Made by a program: the position numbers and the translations under genes. Below are positions 43,548-57,859 of a stretch of 64,000 nucleotides of DNA, in pieces. The first letter of the stretch is position 1. Every line of letters starts with the position of its first letter. The stretch is from Orobanche coerulescens (lineage: Eukaryota; Streptophyta; Magnoliopsida; Lamiales; Orobanchaceae). The stretch is taken from the NCBI GenBank assembly GCA_033398695.1, contig CM065804.1, positions 123,561,501 through 123,625,500 of the forward strand, given 5' to 3'. The notes under the pieces were generated by a model. The model did not search any database. It had not been told where the DNA came from and worked only from the letters and a program-made list of their open reading frames with translations.

Positions 43548-44659
43548 GGTAACCTAAGGTTGATACACTTGTTACCAATATCATCAATACCTTCAAACTT
43601 CATTAGGAAGATTAATTAACCAATCCAACTTATAAGAAATGATACAACCTTCGATGATCCTTTCCTTAAGTCCATTTAGCAAAAGTGATATCCATACCAA
43701 GCCTACGATTATTATGGAAACACCATTCGATACGAATTATCAATTTCAGAACACTACTCTTATTGTTTGCCATAACAAGACTCCAACTATAATGTTCTCA
43801 ACAATGATAACTTAAGCATAATCATCCCAACCTCTAAACATGATGTTTGGTTGTATAAATCATCTATGGAACCTAATATTCTCGGTAGTGTGATCATAAC
43901 ATCCTTAAGAACACGAATCCAAGGTTGGAGATAGCATTAACATACCTTAAGATGAAGAAAACACCGAGACAATAGGTAGAGTCCAACTCCAGTTGCTTGT
44001 GTGCCAATCCAAGATGTTACTCAACTTCAATGATCAAGTATAAGTGATATTCAATCTCCAATGATCAAGTATAGATGGTCTAAGGGTGTTTATGTAGAAG
44101 GGGGAGGCTCTATGGACTTCAAAGAAGTGGAGGAAAAGTGAAGAAAACGTAAACAAATAAAATGGGGTGGTGTCCCATTTATAATGTTTTATACTTAGCG
44201 TACGCTTTCTATTATACTTAGCGTATGCTATCGTCCATTGATAGCTTACTGCCTCATTCTGTACTCTCTTATGTATGCTACATCCTCAAAGTTACATACG
44301 TAATAAACATACTTAGCGTATGCTATGCACATCCCTTAGCGTGCGTTAATCTCCATTGACCTGTTTAATATTAAAAACTGACCGGGCCATGCGGGGGAGT
44401 CTTATCTTGTCCCTGTATCGAGGTGGCCCATGTGCCAACCAATCTGATAAATAATTGACTGCTTTACGTATGCTATGCCTTGTCCATAGCGTACGCTACC
44501 TGTGACTCATAACGTACGCTACGCTTACTAGCTAGCGTACGCTACGACGTAGTTGCACAAATAAATTTACAAGGTTGATATGTTCATGCACGTAGATAAT
44601 TCGAATAATACAGGGTTCAAATACAGACGAAAATACTCAACAATTATCCGGATATTACA
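43548..44659 (-). mobile_element. LTR-A', 3' LTR, proximal (U3-side) piece
   Basis: Colinear with 11646-12757. The palindrome array is at 44196-44544 and the TATA box (TATAAAA, minus) at 44187-44193. The polypurine tract and hairpin follow at 44660-44696. Confidence 0.92.
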
Positions 44660-44694
44660 TACTCTCCTTCTAAAAAGGAGTTTCATCCCGAAAC

Positions 44695-45198
44695 TCAAGA
44701 CGAAAATAACTCTGGGTATCTGGATTTAATACTATCCTTCGTCTCCCAAGTGGCTTCTTCAACTCCGTGGCACGACCACTGAACCTTAACTAAAGTGATT
44801 GGTTTATTTCTCAATTGTTTGACTCGACTTTCGAATATCTTGATCGGTCTCTCTTCAAACGTGCCATCCCTAGCGACTTCAATCTCGCCGAAATCATTGA
44901 CATGGCTGGGATCTGGTATGTATTTCCGTAACTGGGATACGTGGAATACGTTATGGACATGGCTCAGCGACGGCGGTAATGCCAACCTATATGCTAACTC
45001 TCTAACTCTTTCAAGAATCTCGAACGGTCCGATATACCTCAGACTCAGCTTTCCCTTTTTCCCAAAACGAACGATTCCCCGAGTAGGAGAAACTTTTAAA
45101 AGCACGTGATCTCCAATGTTGAACTCTAATGGGCGACGACTCACGTCTGCATAATATTTCTGCCGACTCTGGGCGGTCAACAGTCTTTCACGAATCAA
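44695..45198 (-). pseudogene. Element A' pol: integrase C-terminus, GPY/F and chromodomain
   Basis: 167 open codons, duplicate of 12793-13296 with a few substitutions (for example RVRELAYRLAL). Same motifs; not translatable from a complete pol because of upstream stops. Confidence 0.9.
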
Positions 45199-45863
45199 AG
45201 TTATCTTCTATCGCGTCTGTACGATCAACTCTAGTTCCGTCCCGATCGAGTCTGATGAATCATCCCAACACAGTGGCGGTCTGCATCTCCTCCCGTATAA
45301 TGCCTCAAATGGTGCCATCTTAATGGAAGCATGCTAACTATTGTTGTAAGTGAATTCAATCAGCGGCAAATGAACTTCCCACTCTGTCGACCAATCTATA
45401 GCACAAGCTCTCAGCATGTCTTCCACTGTTTGAATAGTTCTCTCAGACTGTCCATATGTCTACGGATGATAAGCTGTGCTAAAGTTCAACTCAGTTCCAA
45501 AGGCCTTATGAAGTTCTTTCCAAAAATGAGACACGAAGCGACCATCTCGGTTAGAAATAATGGTCTTCGGCGTACCATGCAATCGGACTATCTCTGTAAT
45601 AAACACTCATGCCAACTTCTCTGGTCCCCAATTGTCCTTAATGCCTAGAAAATGAGCTAATTTGGTTAAACGGTCAACTATCACTCAAATCATGTTCATC
45701 CCTATTCTGGTCTTCGGCATATTAGTGATAAAGTCCATCGATATGTCCTCTCACTTCCATTCAGGAATTGGGAGTGGCTTCAGCATTCTGGCAGGTCGTT
45801 GATGTTTGATCTTAACCTGCTGACAAATCAAGCATTTTGAGACATAATTCGCTACATCTTTCT
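45199..45863 (-). pseudogene. Element A' pol: integrase catalytic core, broken
   Basis: Shares the lesions of 13297-13961 and adds a TGA stop where copy 1 has CGA (Arg) in the KLARVFITEI segment, near 45608. This is a C-to-T change at a CpG that arose after the duplication. Confidence 0.87.
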
Positions 45864-46660
45864 TCATGTTACCCACCAGAAATTCTGCTTCAGATCCTTA
45901 TACATCTTACTGGTGCCCGGGTGGATAGAATAGGGCGTACTGTGAGCTTCCTTCAGAATTGTCTGCTTCAGAACATCGATATCGGTAACACAAAGTCGGC
46001 TCTGAAATCTCAAAACTCCATCATCATGAATTATGAATCCTGGGGCCTTTCCCTTGCTCACTTCATCACGTAACCGAATCATCAGAGGATCATCTAATTG
46101 CTTAGAATTGATTTCTTCGGTTAATGATGAAGTTAGTTCCATCACACACAACTGACCTTGGACTCTTTGCAACCATATTTCAATTCCTTCGCGAATCAAT
46201 TCTCGTTGAATGTTGGGCTGGGAGGTAAGAGTTTCCAACATTCGAATAGAAACGGATTTGCGGCTTAGTGCATCAGCCACCACATTTGCTTTGCCTGGAT
46301 GATAAAGAATCCCCAAGTCATAGTCCTTAATCAATTCTAACCACTCCTCTGCCGCATGTTTAAGTCTTTCTGACTGAATATATATTTGAGACTCTTATGA
46401 TCCGTGAAGATCTGACAGTGAGTCCCGTACAAATAATGTCTCCAAATTTTCAAGGCAAAAACCACAACTGCCAACTCCAAATCGTACATTGGATAATTTA
46501 CTTCATAGGGCTTCAACTGTCGTGATGCATAGGCGATCACCTTCTCATTCAGCATCAGTACACACCCGAGTCCTTGGTTTGAAGCATCATTGCAAACTAC
46601 GAATCCTCCAGTTCCCTGTGGGAGTGCTAAAATCGGTTCCGTCATCAATCTCTTCTTCAA
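45864..46660 (-). pseudogene. Element A' pol: RNase H and integrase zinc finger, frameshifted
   Basis: Duplicate of 13962-14759. A single base is missing in the run CTAACCACTCC (copy 1: CTAACCATCTCC, near 46346). This splits the frame into 46337-46660 (RNase H, with VCNDAS, YDLELA and TDHKSL) and 45864-46334 (linker and HHCC His pair). Confidence 0.9.
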
Positions 46661-47600
46661 TTCATCAAAGCTGGTCTAGCACATCTCATTCCACTCAAAC
46701 TTTTGGGTTATCTATAGTAATCGAGTAAGTGGGCGGGTAATTTTGGAAAACTCTTCCACGAACCGACGATAATACCCTGCAAGTCCTAAGAAACTCCTGA
46801 CTTCTTTCACGTTCTTAGGAGACTTTCAATCCATAACAGCATCAATTTTCTCGGGATCTACTCGGACTCCTTATGCTGATACCACATGACCGAGGAACAT
46901 CACTTCCTTTAGCCAGAATTCACACTTAGAAAGTTTGGCATATAACTGTTCGCTTCTCAAGAGATCCAAAATGATCCGTAAGTGTTATGCATGCTCTTCC
47001 GGGCTCTTAGAATAAACCAGAATATCATCAATAAACACAACTATGAATTTGTCCAAATTCTCTATGAATACTCGATTCATCAATTGCATGAACACAACAG
47101 GTGCATTAGTGAGACCAAACGGCATCACTACAAACTCATAATGTCCGTAGCGAGTTCTGAATGCTGACTTCGGAACATCGGACTCCTTAATCCTCAACTG
47201 ATGATATCCCGATCTCAGATCGATCTTAGCAAATACTGTTTCTCCTTGCAGCTGGTCAAATGAATCATCAATCCATGGAAATAGATACTTGTTCTTGATC
47301 GTCATCTTGTTCAGTTCTCGATAGTCAAAACATTATCAAAGCGATCCATCTTTCTTCCGGACAAAAAGAACTGGTGCACCCAGGGCGAAACGCTTGGCTG
47401 AATATAGCCTTTGTCCAGTAACTCTTCCAGTTGCTTCTTTAATTCGTACATCTCAGTAGGTGCCATACAATACGGCGCCTTAGAAATTGGTGTAGCTCCT
47501 GGTTCCAGCTCGATGGTGAATTCTACATCTCGTCATGGAGGTAGTCCAGGCAATTCGTCAGGAAAAACATCCAGAAATTCGTTTACAACATGAATGGATG
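46661..47600 (-). pseudogene. Element A' pol: reverse transcriptase, broken
   Basis: Duplicate of 14760-15700; the best part is 46985-47305 with [26 protein letters not shown] and [11 protein letters not shown]. Same upstream frameshift and stops. Confidence 0.9.
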
Positions 47601-47984
47601 AAAGTTCTACTTTTCCGTCTTCCTTCTTCATTGCGTAACACCAGTATCCAGTACAGCCCTGTTTTAGCAGTTTGACAGCTTTCATTGCTTTGATCATTTT
47701 TCCTGATCTTCCTCGTCTCCATCCCTAGAACAATATTTCGGAACCATCTTCAGCTATCATAGAGATATTCCTCTTCCGGTAGTTTACAATAGCTCCATAT
47801 CGATTAAGCCAATCATCTCCGAGAATCAGGTCATCGCCTTGCATTTCTATCACATCAGATTTGAGGGCCACTCTCTGCCTCCAATTGATACAGGAAAATA
47901 TCGAGTTTCTAAGGTTCCCACAATTTTCTCTCCACTCGGTAAACCCACAATATAAGGTTCATAATTATGAAAACTGGAAATGTT

Positions 47985-48230
47985 CAAACGATTTACACAA
48001 GACAATTATATAAATGAATGTGTAGCCCCTGTATCGAATAAAACGCTAACTGGTTGTGAAAGGATCTGAACGGTACCTAATGCGATAGCAGCATCCTGAT
48101 TGTTTGCCCTCCTCATCTCATACAGGCATAGAGGAACGGATCTGGCACTCGATGTCCCCTTTCGGTCGAACTGTCTTTTGCCCCGTCCTCGACCAAAACT
48201 CTGGGGTAGCTGGACACTCTGCTGCATCTG
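47985..48230 (-). pseudogene. Element A' aspartic protease region
   Basis: Duplicate of 16084-16330. VLFDTGATHSFI is followed by the same TAA stop. Confidence 0.82.
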
Positions 48231-48257
48231 CTGAACACTTGCTTCTTTCTGAGCCGG

Positions 48258-49361
48258 CTACGAAGTACGAGCTCCATTTAACTTCGTGGCATACTTGCAG
48301 AATATCACACGATGCCCTTCCTGTCCGTAATCATAACATGTTATTGGGGAATGGAAACAATCACGCCAAAGGTGTCCTGGGCAACCACAATTAAAACAAC
48401 TCTTGACCACATCTGTCGGTGTTGATACCGCTCTGAAGTTCTTTCCGCTCTTGGAAGGATGTGGAGGTTTCTTGAATGAATGATAGGATGACTGGGCCTT
48501 GCGGGGCCCACTGCTCTTGTGCTCCGTGAAATTACCAGACACTTTATGTTTCTTGGATTCTGAGAATTTTTCCATCGCTGTTTCTTTATTCTCATATGCC
48601 AACGCTTTGTCCTGATACTGACGGAGAGTGATGCATTCAAAACCAGACATGTACCTCTGTATCTCCAGTTTCATTCTCATATCGAAGTGGATCATCATTT
48701 CTGCATCTGTCCTGACTAGGTGTCGAACAAATGCCAGCTATTGATTAAACGTCTTAATCGCCTGAGATACTGGCACATCCGAAGGCTGCGCGGAGAAAAA
48801 CTCTCTAACTTTAGCTTCCCTCACTGGACGAGGGCAGTACTGAGATTCCATCATCAATTTAAATTCTCCCCAGTCGGCATCATGATCTATAGGTCGGATG
48901 GCTTCCCACCACTCGGACGCTTCCCCTTTTAGAAAGTACTGGGCTATGGGAACTCACCGGTCGTCTGGGCAGTTAATCCCTGTGAATACTTTCTCCAACT
49001 CCCTAAGCTAGTGATCCCACGTCGGCGTCTCCGAGAAACCGCCAAACTTTGGCGGATGCATTTTCGCCACCTCCTGGAGCCATCGGTCTCCTCGATTTCC
49101 CAAGTCTGGGATGCCTTGCTGTCTCTCTCCCTGTTGCAATCCGACTGCCACCTGCATTCGGTCCACAACTTGAGCAAACTGAGTCATCTGGTTGACCACC
49201 TAACAAAGGATGTCAGGAACAGCAGGTTCTGGTTCATTGTTAATAGACTCTTGTGGCTCGCCTGAGCTGTGGCTATCCTGATTTGAAGGTGAAGCTTCTC
49301 TCTCAGCATTCCTTCGTCCACGTCCGCGACCGCGACCATGTCCACGTCCTCCTCTCAACAT
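48258..49361 (-). pseudogene. Element A' gag, broken by stops
   Basis: Duplicate of 16357-17455, starting at the ATG at 49361. It has the copy-1 stops plus a private TAG at 49200 where copy 1 has CAG (ILCQVV). The zinc knuckles CFNCGCPGHLWRDC and CYDYGQEGHRVIFC are as in copy 1. The stretch 48820-48850 (CACTGGACGAGGGCAGTACTG) is longer than in copy 1 (16919-16940), which lost a few bases. Confidence 0.88.
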
Positions 49362-49579
49362 ATTGTAAGCATAAATACACAATATACGAGTAATAATATC
49401 GTTCTAACGTTCAAGTATAAAGAGGTATCACATGTAAATAAAGAGATAGAGTTTAGGAACTTACAACCACCGCTCGCACGAAGATGTAGGCAGTACAGTG
49501 ATGTTATCCATGGCCGGTTACCTCAAAAGACATATACGACCCCCATTTTAACCTAACGACCATGATACCCATAATCTTA

Positions 49580-49591
49580 GCTCCGATACCA
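49580..49591 (-). other. Primer binding site of element A'
   Basis: The minus strand reads TGGTATCGGAGC, five bases inside the 5' LTR. Confidence 0.87.
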
Positions 49592-49596
49592 TATTC

Positions 49597-51951
49597 TATA
49601 ACACCCCCGATATATTCAGGAATATTACAGCGCCGTAAATCCTTTACGTAAGAATTTACAAGGCTAATGAGACGAAAAGACAATAACAAATACCAACAAA
49701 TGAAAGTAACTGAAATAAAATACAATAGTTCTGAACCAGTACTGAAAAATACAAACGTCCAATGAAGAACATTAATACATAGCCAAATCCAACATCATAA
49801 AAGACAACGTACTCGAGTACTTATTTAAATCACACAAACATCTGACAATTAAACCCGGCCAGAACATCACTCTGTACCCTCGTCATCATGAAACTCCAGT
49901 GGTTGTTTTCCCACTTTCCTGGATCCTGAACATAAAACAAATGTTCACCCCCGAAGAGGTTAGCACAACGATGCTAGTACAAGTACGATAATTATGCAAC
50001 AATGATTTATTTAACAATAATCATGACAAGTTTCTCCAACAAGAAATAATAGCAACATATAACACATTACGACAATCTCAACATGCTGATGTTATTCCAA
50101 TGATCCAGCGCACACAACTATAGATTCCCATGATGATACCGTCGGACCAACGCATGGTGGAATTACCTGTCCAACGATCCAGCGCAGACAGCTATAGATT
50201 CCCATGATTGTCTCGTCGGACCAACACATGGTGGACAATTAATCACAACACATATGCATATTACAACAAATACATGACCGACATAATACGAACAACTATA
50301 ATTAGGGTACTTGCCTCGAATTGATGACAAGGATAAAACTTCGACGAACGTCAATACACTCGAAGGTCGCCCCTTCGATTAATCACGTTGCAAAGCCCGA
50401 ACCTTAAACAGAAGAAATAATATAGAGTTCATCCTACGTTGAATAACTAACGTACGAACATATAACAATCCAACTACGGCCGAAAGTTCAACAAAACGTA
50501 TCCTGCCTGATCGACATAACGTACGTTACGTACCCAACGTAGCGTACGTTAAGCCTGCTTGTTAGTGTACATAAACTACGAAGCCTAGTGCACGCTAAGC
50601 ATGCATTTGATAGTGTCTTCTCTGATCAAATGAGTGTCTCATCTGATGACATAGCATACGTAATTCTCAGTGTTTAACGTACATTATCCTCATACATATT
50701 ATACTCATGCAAACCTGAATGATCTTACGGTTTAAGACATCTTCGAATTCAAGGATACACATAACATCACAACGCTATACTCAATCTTGATTACAACTTC
50801 TCTTACGTAGTTCAGGTAATCTAAGGTTGATAAATTTGTTACCAATATCATCAATACCTTCAAACTTCATCAGGAAGATTAATTAACCAATCCAACTTAT
50901 AAGAAATGATACCTTTGATGGTCCTTTCCTTAAGTCCGTTTAGCAAAAGTGATATCCATACCAAGCCTACGATTATTATGGCAACACCATTCGATACGGA
51001 TTATCAATCTCAAAACACTACTTATTGTTTGTCGTAACAAGACTCCAAATATAATGTTCTCAACAATGATAACTTAAGCATAATCATCCCAACCTCTAAA
51101 CATGATGTTTGGTTGTATAAATCATCTATGGAACCTAATATTCTCGGTAGTGTGATCATAACATCCTTAAGAACACGAATCCAAGGTTGGAGATAGCATT
51201 AACATACCTTAAGATGAAGAAAACACCGAGACAATAAGTAGAGTCCAACTCCGCTTGTGTGCCAATCCAAGATGTTACTCAACTTCAATGATCAAGTATA
51301 AGTGATATTCAATCTCCAATGATCATGTATAGATGGTCTAAGGGTGTTTATGTAGAAGGGGTAGGCTCTCTGGACTTCAAAGAAGTGGAGGACAAGTGAA
51401 GCAAACGTAAACAAATGAAATGGGGTGCTGCCCATTTATAATGTTTTATACTTAGCGTACGCTATCTGTTATACTTAGCGTACGCTATCGTCCATTGATA
51501 GCTTACTGCCTCATTATGTACTCTCTTACGTATGCTACATCCTCAAAGTTACGTATGTAATAAACATACCTAGCGTACGCTATGCACATCCCTTAGTGTG
51601 CGTTAATTTCCGTTAACCTGTTTAATATTAAAACTGACCAGGCCACGCGGGGGAATCTTATCTTGTCCTTGTCTCGAGGTAGCCCATGTGCCGACCAAAA
51701 TGATCAATAATTGACTATTTTACGTACGCTATGCCTTGTCCATAGCATACGCTACCTATGACTCGTAACGTACGCTACGCTTACTAGCTAGCGTACGCTA
51801 CGACGTAGTTGCATGAATAAATTTACAAGGTTGATATGATCATGCATGTGGATACGAATACGGGAAAGATCATACTTCGATTATTGATATCACAAATTCG
51901 AATAATACAGGGTTCAAATACAGATGAAAATACTCAATAATTATCTGGATA
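49597..51951 (-). mobile_element. LTR-A', 5' LTR
   Basis: Colinear with 17691-20048, including the TATAACACC start and the truncated GGATA end. Shared end damage shows it predates the duplication. Both palindrome arrays are present (about 50447-50686 and 51453-51802). Confidence 0.93.
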
Positions 51952-54900
51952 GCCTCTATCAGAATTATCCGAAAACTGAGTTTCAGCCGTATCAGCTTTA
52001 ATTCGGCTCTCGATGACCTCAAATAACACGTATTCAATCTTATAAATCCATATGCATAAATTATGAAAAAATATCCAAAAATAGGACACCTAGATTTTTC
52101 TCCGTAACTCATGTACTACCCTATGAGAATTATCCAAAAACCCAGTTCCTGCCATATCAGCTCCAGTTCGGGTCCGGATGAACCTAAATAAACGCGTATT
52201 CAATTTTATAAATCCATAAGGAGAAATTATGAAAAAATATCCAAAAAACGGACCGTCTCAATTTTCCTCCATAAGTCGTGTACTGCCCCTATGAGAGTTA
52301 TCTACAAATCAAGTTCTAGCCGTATCAGCTTCGATTCGGCTCCGGATGACCCCAAATAAACGCGTATTCAATTTTATAAATCCATAGGGACAAATTATGA
52401 AAAAATATCCAAAAAACAGACCGTCTCAATTTTCCTTCACAACTCGTGTACTACCCTCTATGAGAAATTTTAAAAACTGAGTTCCATCCATATCAGCTCC
52501 GGCTCGGCTCCGGATGACCTCAAATAAACTCGTATTCAATTTAATATCTCCGTAAGGACAAATTACGAAAAAATATCCATAAAAGGTCCGCCTCGATTTT
52601 CCTCCATAACCCGTCCCTATGAGAATTATCCGAAAATCGAGTTCCAGCCGTATCAGCTCCAGTTCGGCTCCGGATAACCTCAAATAACGCGTATTCAATT
52701 TTATAAATCCATAGGGACAAATTATAAAAAAATATCCAAAAAACAGGCCGCCTCGATTTTCCTCCATAACCCGTATACTACCCCCTACGAGAATTATCCC
52801 AAAACTGAGGCTCCGATTCGGCTCCGGATGACCCCAAATAAACGCGTATTCATTCTTATAATCGAAATGGATAAATTATGAAAAAATATTCAAAAATGGG
52901 ACGCCTAAATTTTCCTCCATAACTCGTGTACTACCCTCTATTAGAATTATCCGAAAACTGAGTTCCAGCCGCATCAGCTTTGGTTCGGCTCCGGATGACC
53001 TCAAATAAACACATATTCAATCTTATAAATCCATAGGGACAAATTATGAAAAAATATCCAAAAATAGGCCACCTCGATTTTCTTCCATAACTCGTGTACT
53101 ACCCTATGAGAATTATCCGAAAACCCAGTTCCTACCATATCAGCTCCAATTCGGGTCCGTATGAACCCAAATAAATGTGTATTAAATTTTATAAATCTAT
53201 AGGGACAAATTATGAAAAAATATCCAAAAAACGGTCCATCTCAATTTTCCTCCACAACCCGTGTACTACCCCTCTATGAGAAATTTTCAAAAACCGAGTT
53301 CCAGCCGTATCAGCTCCAGTTCGGCTCCGGATGACCTCAAATAAACGTGTATTTAATTTTATAAATCCATAGGGACAAACTATGAAAAATATCCAAAAAT
53401 TAGGGCGCCTCGAATTTCCTCCATAACCCGTGTACTACCCCTATGAGAATTATCCCAAAACTGAGTTCCAATCGTATCAGCTCCGATTCGGCTCCGGACG
53501 AACCCAAATAAACGCGTATTCAATCTTATAAATCCATAGGGATAAATTATGAAAAAATATCCAAAAAATGAGCTGCCTCAATTTTCCTCCATAAGTCGAG
53601 TTCCATCCGTATCAGCCCAGTTAGGCTCCGGATGACCTCAAATAAACGTGTATTCAATTTTATAAATCTATAGAGACAAATTATGAAAAAATATAAAAAA
53701 TAGGCCACCTCGATTTTCCTCCGCAGCTCATGTGAATTATCCGAAAACCTAGTTCATGTCATATTAACTCCAATTTGGGGTCCGAATGAACCCAAATAAA
53801 CGCCGTATTCAATTTTATAAATGCACAAGGAGAAATTATGAAAAAATATCCAAAAAATGGGCTGCCTCGATTTTCCTCCATAACCTGTGTACTACCCATA
53901 TGAGAGTTATCTAAAAATCAAGTTCTAGTCGTATCAGCTCCGATTTGGCTCCGGATGACCCCAAATAAACGCGTATTCAATTTCATAAACACATAGGGAC
54001 AAATTATGAAAAAATATCCGAAAAACGAGCATTCTCAATTTTCCTCCACAACCTGTGTACTACCCTCTATGAGAATTTTTCAAAAACCAAGTTCTAGCCG
54101 TATCAGCTCCGGATCGGCTCCGGATGACCTCAAATAAACGCGCATTCAAGTTTATACATCCATAGGGACAAATTATGAAAAAATATCCATAAAAAGACTG
54201 CCTCGATTTTCCTCCATAACCCGTCCCTATGATAATTATTCAAAAACCGAGTTCCAGCCATATCAGCTCCAGTTCGGCTCTGGATGACCTCAATAAATGC
54301 GTATTAAATTTTATAAATTCATAGGGACAAATTATGAAAAAATATATACAAAAAATGGGACGCCTCGATTTTCCTCTATAACCCGTCTACTACCCCCTAT
54401 GAGAATTTTTTAAAAACCGAGTTCCAGCCGTATCAGCTCCAGCTCGGCTCCGGATGACTTCAAATAAATCCGTATTCAATTTTATAAATCCATAGAGACA
54501 AATTATGAAAAATATCCATAAAAGGGCTGCCTCGATTTTTCTCCATAACCCGTCCCTATGAGAATTATCCGAAAATCGAGTTCCAGCCGTATTAGCCCAG
54601 TTCGGCTCCGAATGACCTCAAATAAATGTGTATTCAATTTTATAAATCTATAGGGACAAATTATGAAAAAATATCCAAAAAACAGACCGCCTCGATTTTC
54701 CTCCATAACCCGTTTACTACCCCCTATGAGGATTGTCCCAAAACTGAGTTCCAGTCGTATCAGCTCTGATTCGGCTTCGGATGACCCCAATAAACGCGTA
54801 TTCAATCTTATAAATCCATAGGGATAAAGTATGAAAAAATATCCAAAAAACAGGCCGCCTCGATTTTCCTCCATAACCTGTGTACTACCCCTATGAGAAT

Positions 54901-57330
54901 TATCCCCAAACTGAGTTTCAGCCGTATTAGCTCCGATTCGGCTCCAGATGACCCCAAATAAACGCGTATTCAATCTTATAAATCCATAGGGATAAACTAT
55001 GAAAAAATATCCAAAAAATGGGCCACCTCAATTTTCCTCCATAACCCGTGTACCCTCTATCAGAATTATCAGAAACTGAGTTCCTGCCGTATCAGCTTTG
55101 GTTTGGCTCCGGATGACCTCAAATAACACGTATTCAATCTTATAAATCCATAGGGACAAATTATGAAAAAATATCCAAAATAGGCCACCTCGATTTTCCT
55201 CCACAACTCATGTAATACCCTATGAGAATTATCCGAAAACCCAGTTCCTGCCATATCAGTTCCAATTCGGGTCCGGATGAACCCAAATAAACGCGTATTC
55301 AATTTATAAATCCACAAGGAGAAATTATGGAAAAATATCCAAAAAATGGGTGGCCTCGATTTTCCTCCATAACCCGTGTACTATGAGAGTTATCTAAAAA
55401 TCGAGTTCTGGCCGTATCAGCTCCGATTTGGCTCCGGATGACCCAAAATAAACGCATATTCAATTTCATAAATCCATAGGGACAAATTATGACAAAATAT
55501 CCGAAAAACGAGCATTCTCAATTTTCCTCCATAACCCGTGTACTACCCTCTATGAGAATTTTTTAAAAATCGAGTTTCAGTCGTATCAGCTCCCGCTCGG
55601 CTCCAGATGACCTCAAATAAACGCGTATGAAATTTTATAAATCTATTGGGACAAATTATGAAAAAATATCCAAAAAATAGGCCGCCTCGATTTTCCTCCA
55701 TAACCCGTGTACTACCCCCAATGAGAATTATCCCAAAACTGAGTTCCAGCCGTATCAGCTCTGATCCGGCTCCGGATGACCCCAAATAAATGCTTATTCA
55801 ATCTTATAAATCTATAGGGATAAATTATGAAAAATATCTAAAAAATGGGCCGCCTCAATTTTCCTCCATAACCCATGTACCCTCTATCAGAATTATCCAA
55901 AAACTGAGTTTCGGCCGTATCAGCTTTGATTCGGCTCCGGATGACCTCAAATAACATGTATTCAAACTTATAAATCCATAGGGACAAATTATGAAAAAAT
56001 ATTCAAAAAATAGGCCGCCTCAATTCTCCTCCATAACTCGTGTACTGCCCTCTATCAGAATTATCCGAAAATTGAGTTCCAGCCATATCAGCTTTCATTC
56101 GGCTCCGGATGACCTCAAATAACACGTATTCAATCTTATAAATCCATAGGGACAAATTATGAAAAAAAATATCTAAAAATAAGCCACCTCGATTATCCGA
56201 AAACTCAGTTCCGGCCATATCAGCTCCAATTCAGGTCCGGATGAACCCAAATAAACGCATATTCAATTTTATAAATCCACAAGGAGAAATTATGAAAAAA
56301 TATCTAAAAAACGGGCCGCCTCGATTTTCCTCCATAACCCATCTAAAAATCGAGTTCTAGCCGTATCAACTCCGATTCGGCTCCGGATGACCCCAAATAA
56401 ATGCGTATTCAATTTCATAAATCTATAGGGACAAATTATGAAAAAATATCCAAAAAAGGATCCGTCTCAATTTTCCTCCACAACCCGTGTACTACCCTCT
56501 ATGATAATTTTTCAAAAACCGAGTTTCAACCGTATCAGCTCTGGCTCGGCTCCGGATGACCTCAAATAAAAGCGTATTCAAGTTTATACATCTATAGGGA
56601 CAATTTATGAAAACATATCCATAAAAGGGCCACCTTTATTTTTCTCCATAACTCGTCCCTATGAGAATTATCCGAAAATCGAGTTTCAGCCATATCAGCT
56701 CCAATTCGGCTCCGGATAACCTCAAATAAACGCGTATTCAATTTTATACATCCATAGGGACAAATTATGAAAAAATATGCAAAAAATAGGCTGCCTCGAT
56801 TTTTCTCCATAACCTGTGTACTACCCCCTATGAGAATTATCCCAAAGCCGAGTTCTAGTCGTATCAGCTCCGATTCGGCTCCGGATGACCCCAAATAAAT
56901 GCATATTCAATCTTATAAATCCATAGGGAAAAATTATGAAAAAATATCCAAAAAATGGGCCGCCTCAATTCTCCTCCATAACCCGAGTACTACCCTCTAT
57001 CAAAATTATCCGAAAACTGAGTTCCAGCCGTATCAGCTTTGATTCGACTCCGGATGACCTCAAATAAACACATATTCAATCTTATAAATCCATAGAGACA
57101 AGTTATGAGTAAATATCCAAAAATAGGCCAGCTCGATTTTCCTCCATAACTCGTGTACTACCCGATGAGAATTATCCGAAAACCCAGTTCCTGCCATATC
57201 AGCTCCAATTCGGGTCCGGATGAACCCAAATAAATGCGTATTCAATTTTATAAATCCACAAGGAGAAATCATGAAAAATATCCAAAAAACGGGCTGCCTC
57301 GATTTTCCTCCATAACCCGTGTACTACCCA
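51952..57330. repeat. ~162-bp satellite array, block 4 (about 33 monomers)
   Basis: The longest uninterrupted satellite stretch. The first 1130 bp duplicate block 2. Monomer variants alternate, for example GGGTCCGGATGAACC versus GGCTCCGGATGACC and AATTTTATAAAT versus AATCTTATAAAT, so the array has higher-order structure. Confidence 0.92.
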
Positions 57331-57780
57331 TGTAGCGACCACTTTTTTGAAATATAATTCTTCTAATTTTAAGAAGAGTAGATAAAAAATTTTTTTGCAG
57401 CGGAAATACATTTTAAAAAGGCAAACTTAATAATCGCAAGTAATATTTTCAAGTCACCATTAAATAAAAACAAACTTCGACGTGAAATTAAAACAAATTA
57501 AATACTTGTTCGTAAAACATAGTTTTAGAGAAATGATATTTAATAAATAAACATTTAATCATCATCTTGATCATCCCACTCTCAATCGCATGCCACATCG
57601 AGCTCCTCAACCTGAAAGGGGTAAATAGTGGGGTGAGCTTCCAACTCGCTCAGTGTGGAGAGTATGCAATATGTCTACGTTAATTACTAAATATATTAGC
57701 AAGTATAAACAACATGACTGATAAATTATGAAGCCCGTCGGCTAGCCCGCAGGCTTTATGCACAATTAATTGCTTCTGAC

Positions 57781-57859
57781 TGATTTGCACATTTAAGTGC
57801 TTCTGACTGATTGCACATTTAAGTGCTTCTGACTGGTTGCACATTTAAGTGCTTCTGAA
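57781..57859. repeat. 26-bp tandem repeat in LTR-E, about three units
   Basis: Units start at 57781, 57808 and 57834 and contain TTGCACATTTAAGTGCTTCT, with GCAC/GTGC able to pair. A degenerate unit precedes at about 57754. Confidence 0.85.

Larger units (their letters stand above)
24217..51951 (-). mobile_element. Element A', duplicate of element A, with nested D and B'
   Basis: Same structure as element A. The 3' LTR is in three pieces (24217-24862, 34267-34830, 43548-44659), split by D and by B'. The internal region is 44660-49596 and the 5' LTR is 49597-51951. It shares A's missing TTACA at the right end. It carries extra private lesions: a CAG-to-TAG stop in gag (49200), a CGA-to-TGA stop in integrase (near 45608) and a 1-bp deletion in RNase H (near 46346). 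Confidence 0.9.
21178..53081. repeat. Copy 2 of the segmental duplication, enlarged by insertion of element D
   Basis: It has the same order as copy 1 (LTR-F, satellite, A', B', satellite) with one extra 9.4-kb insertion, element D at 24863-34261. Removing D restores colinearity with copy 1. The shared satellite homology ends at about 53081, corresponding to 21177. Confidence 0.8.
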
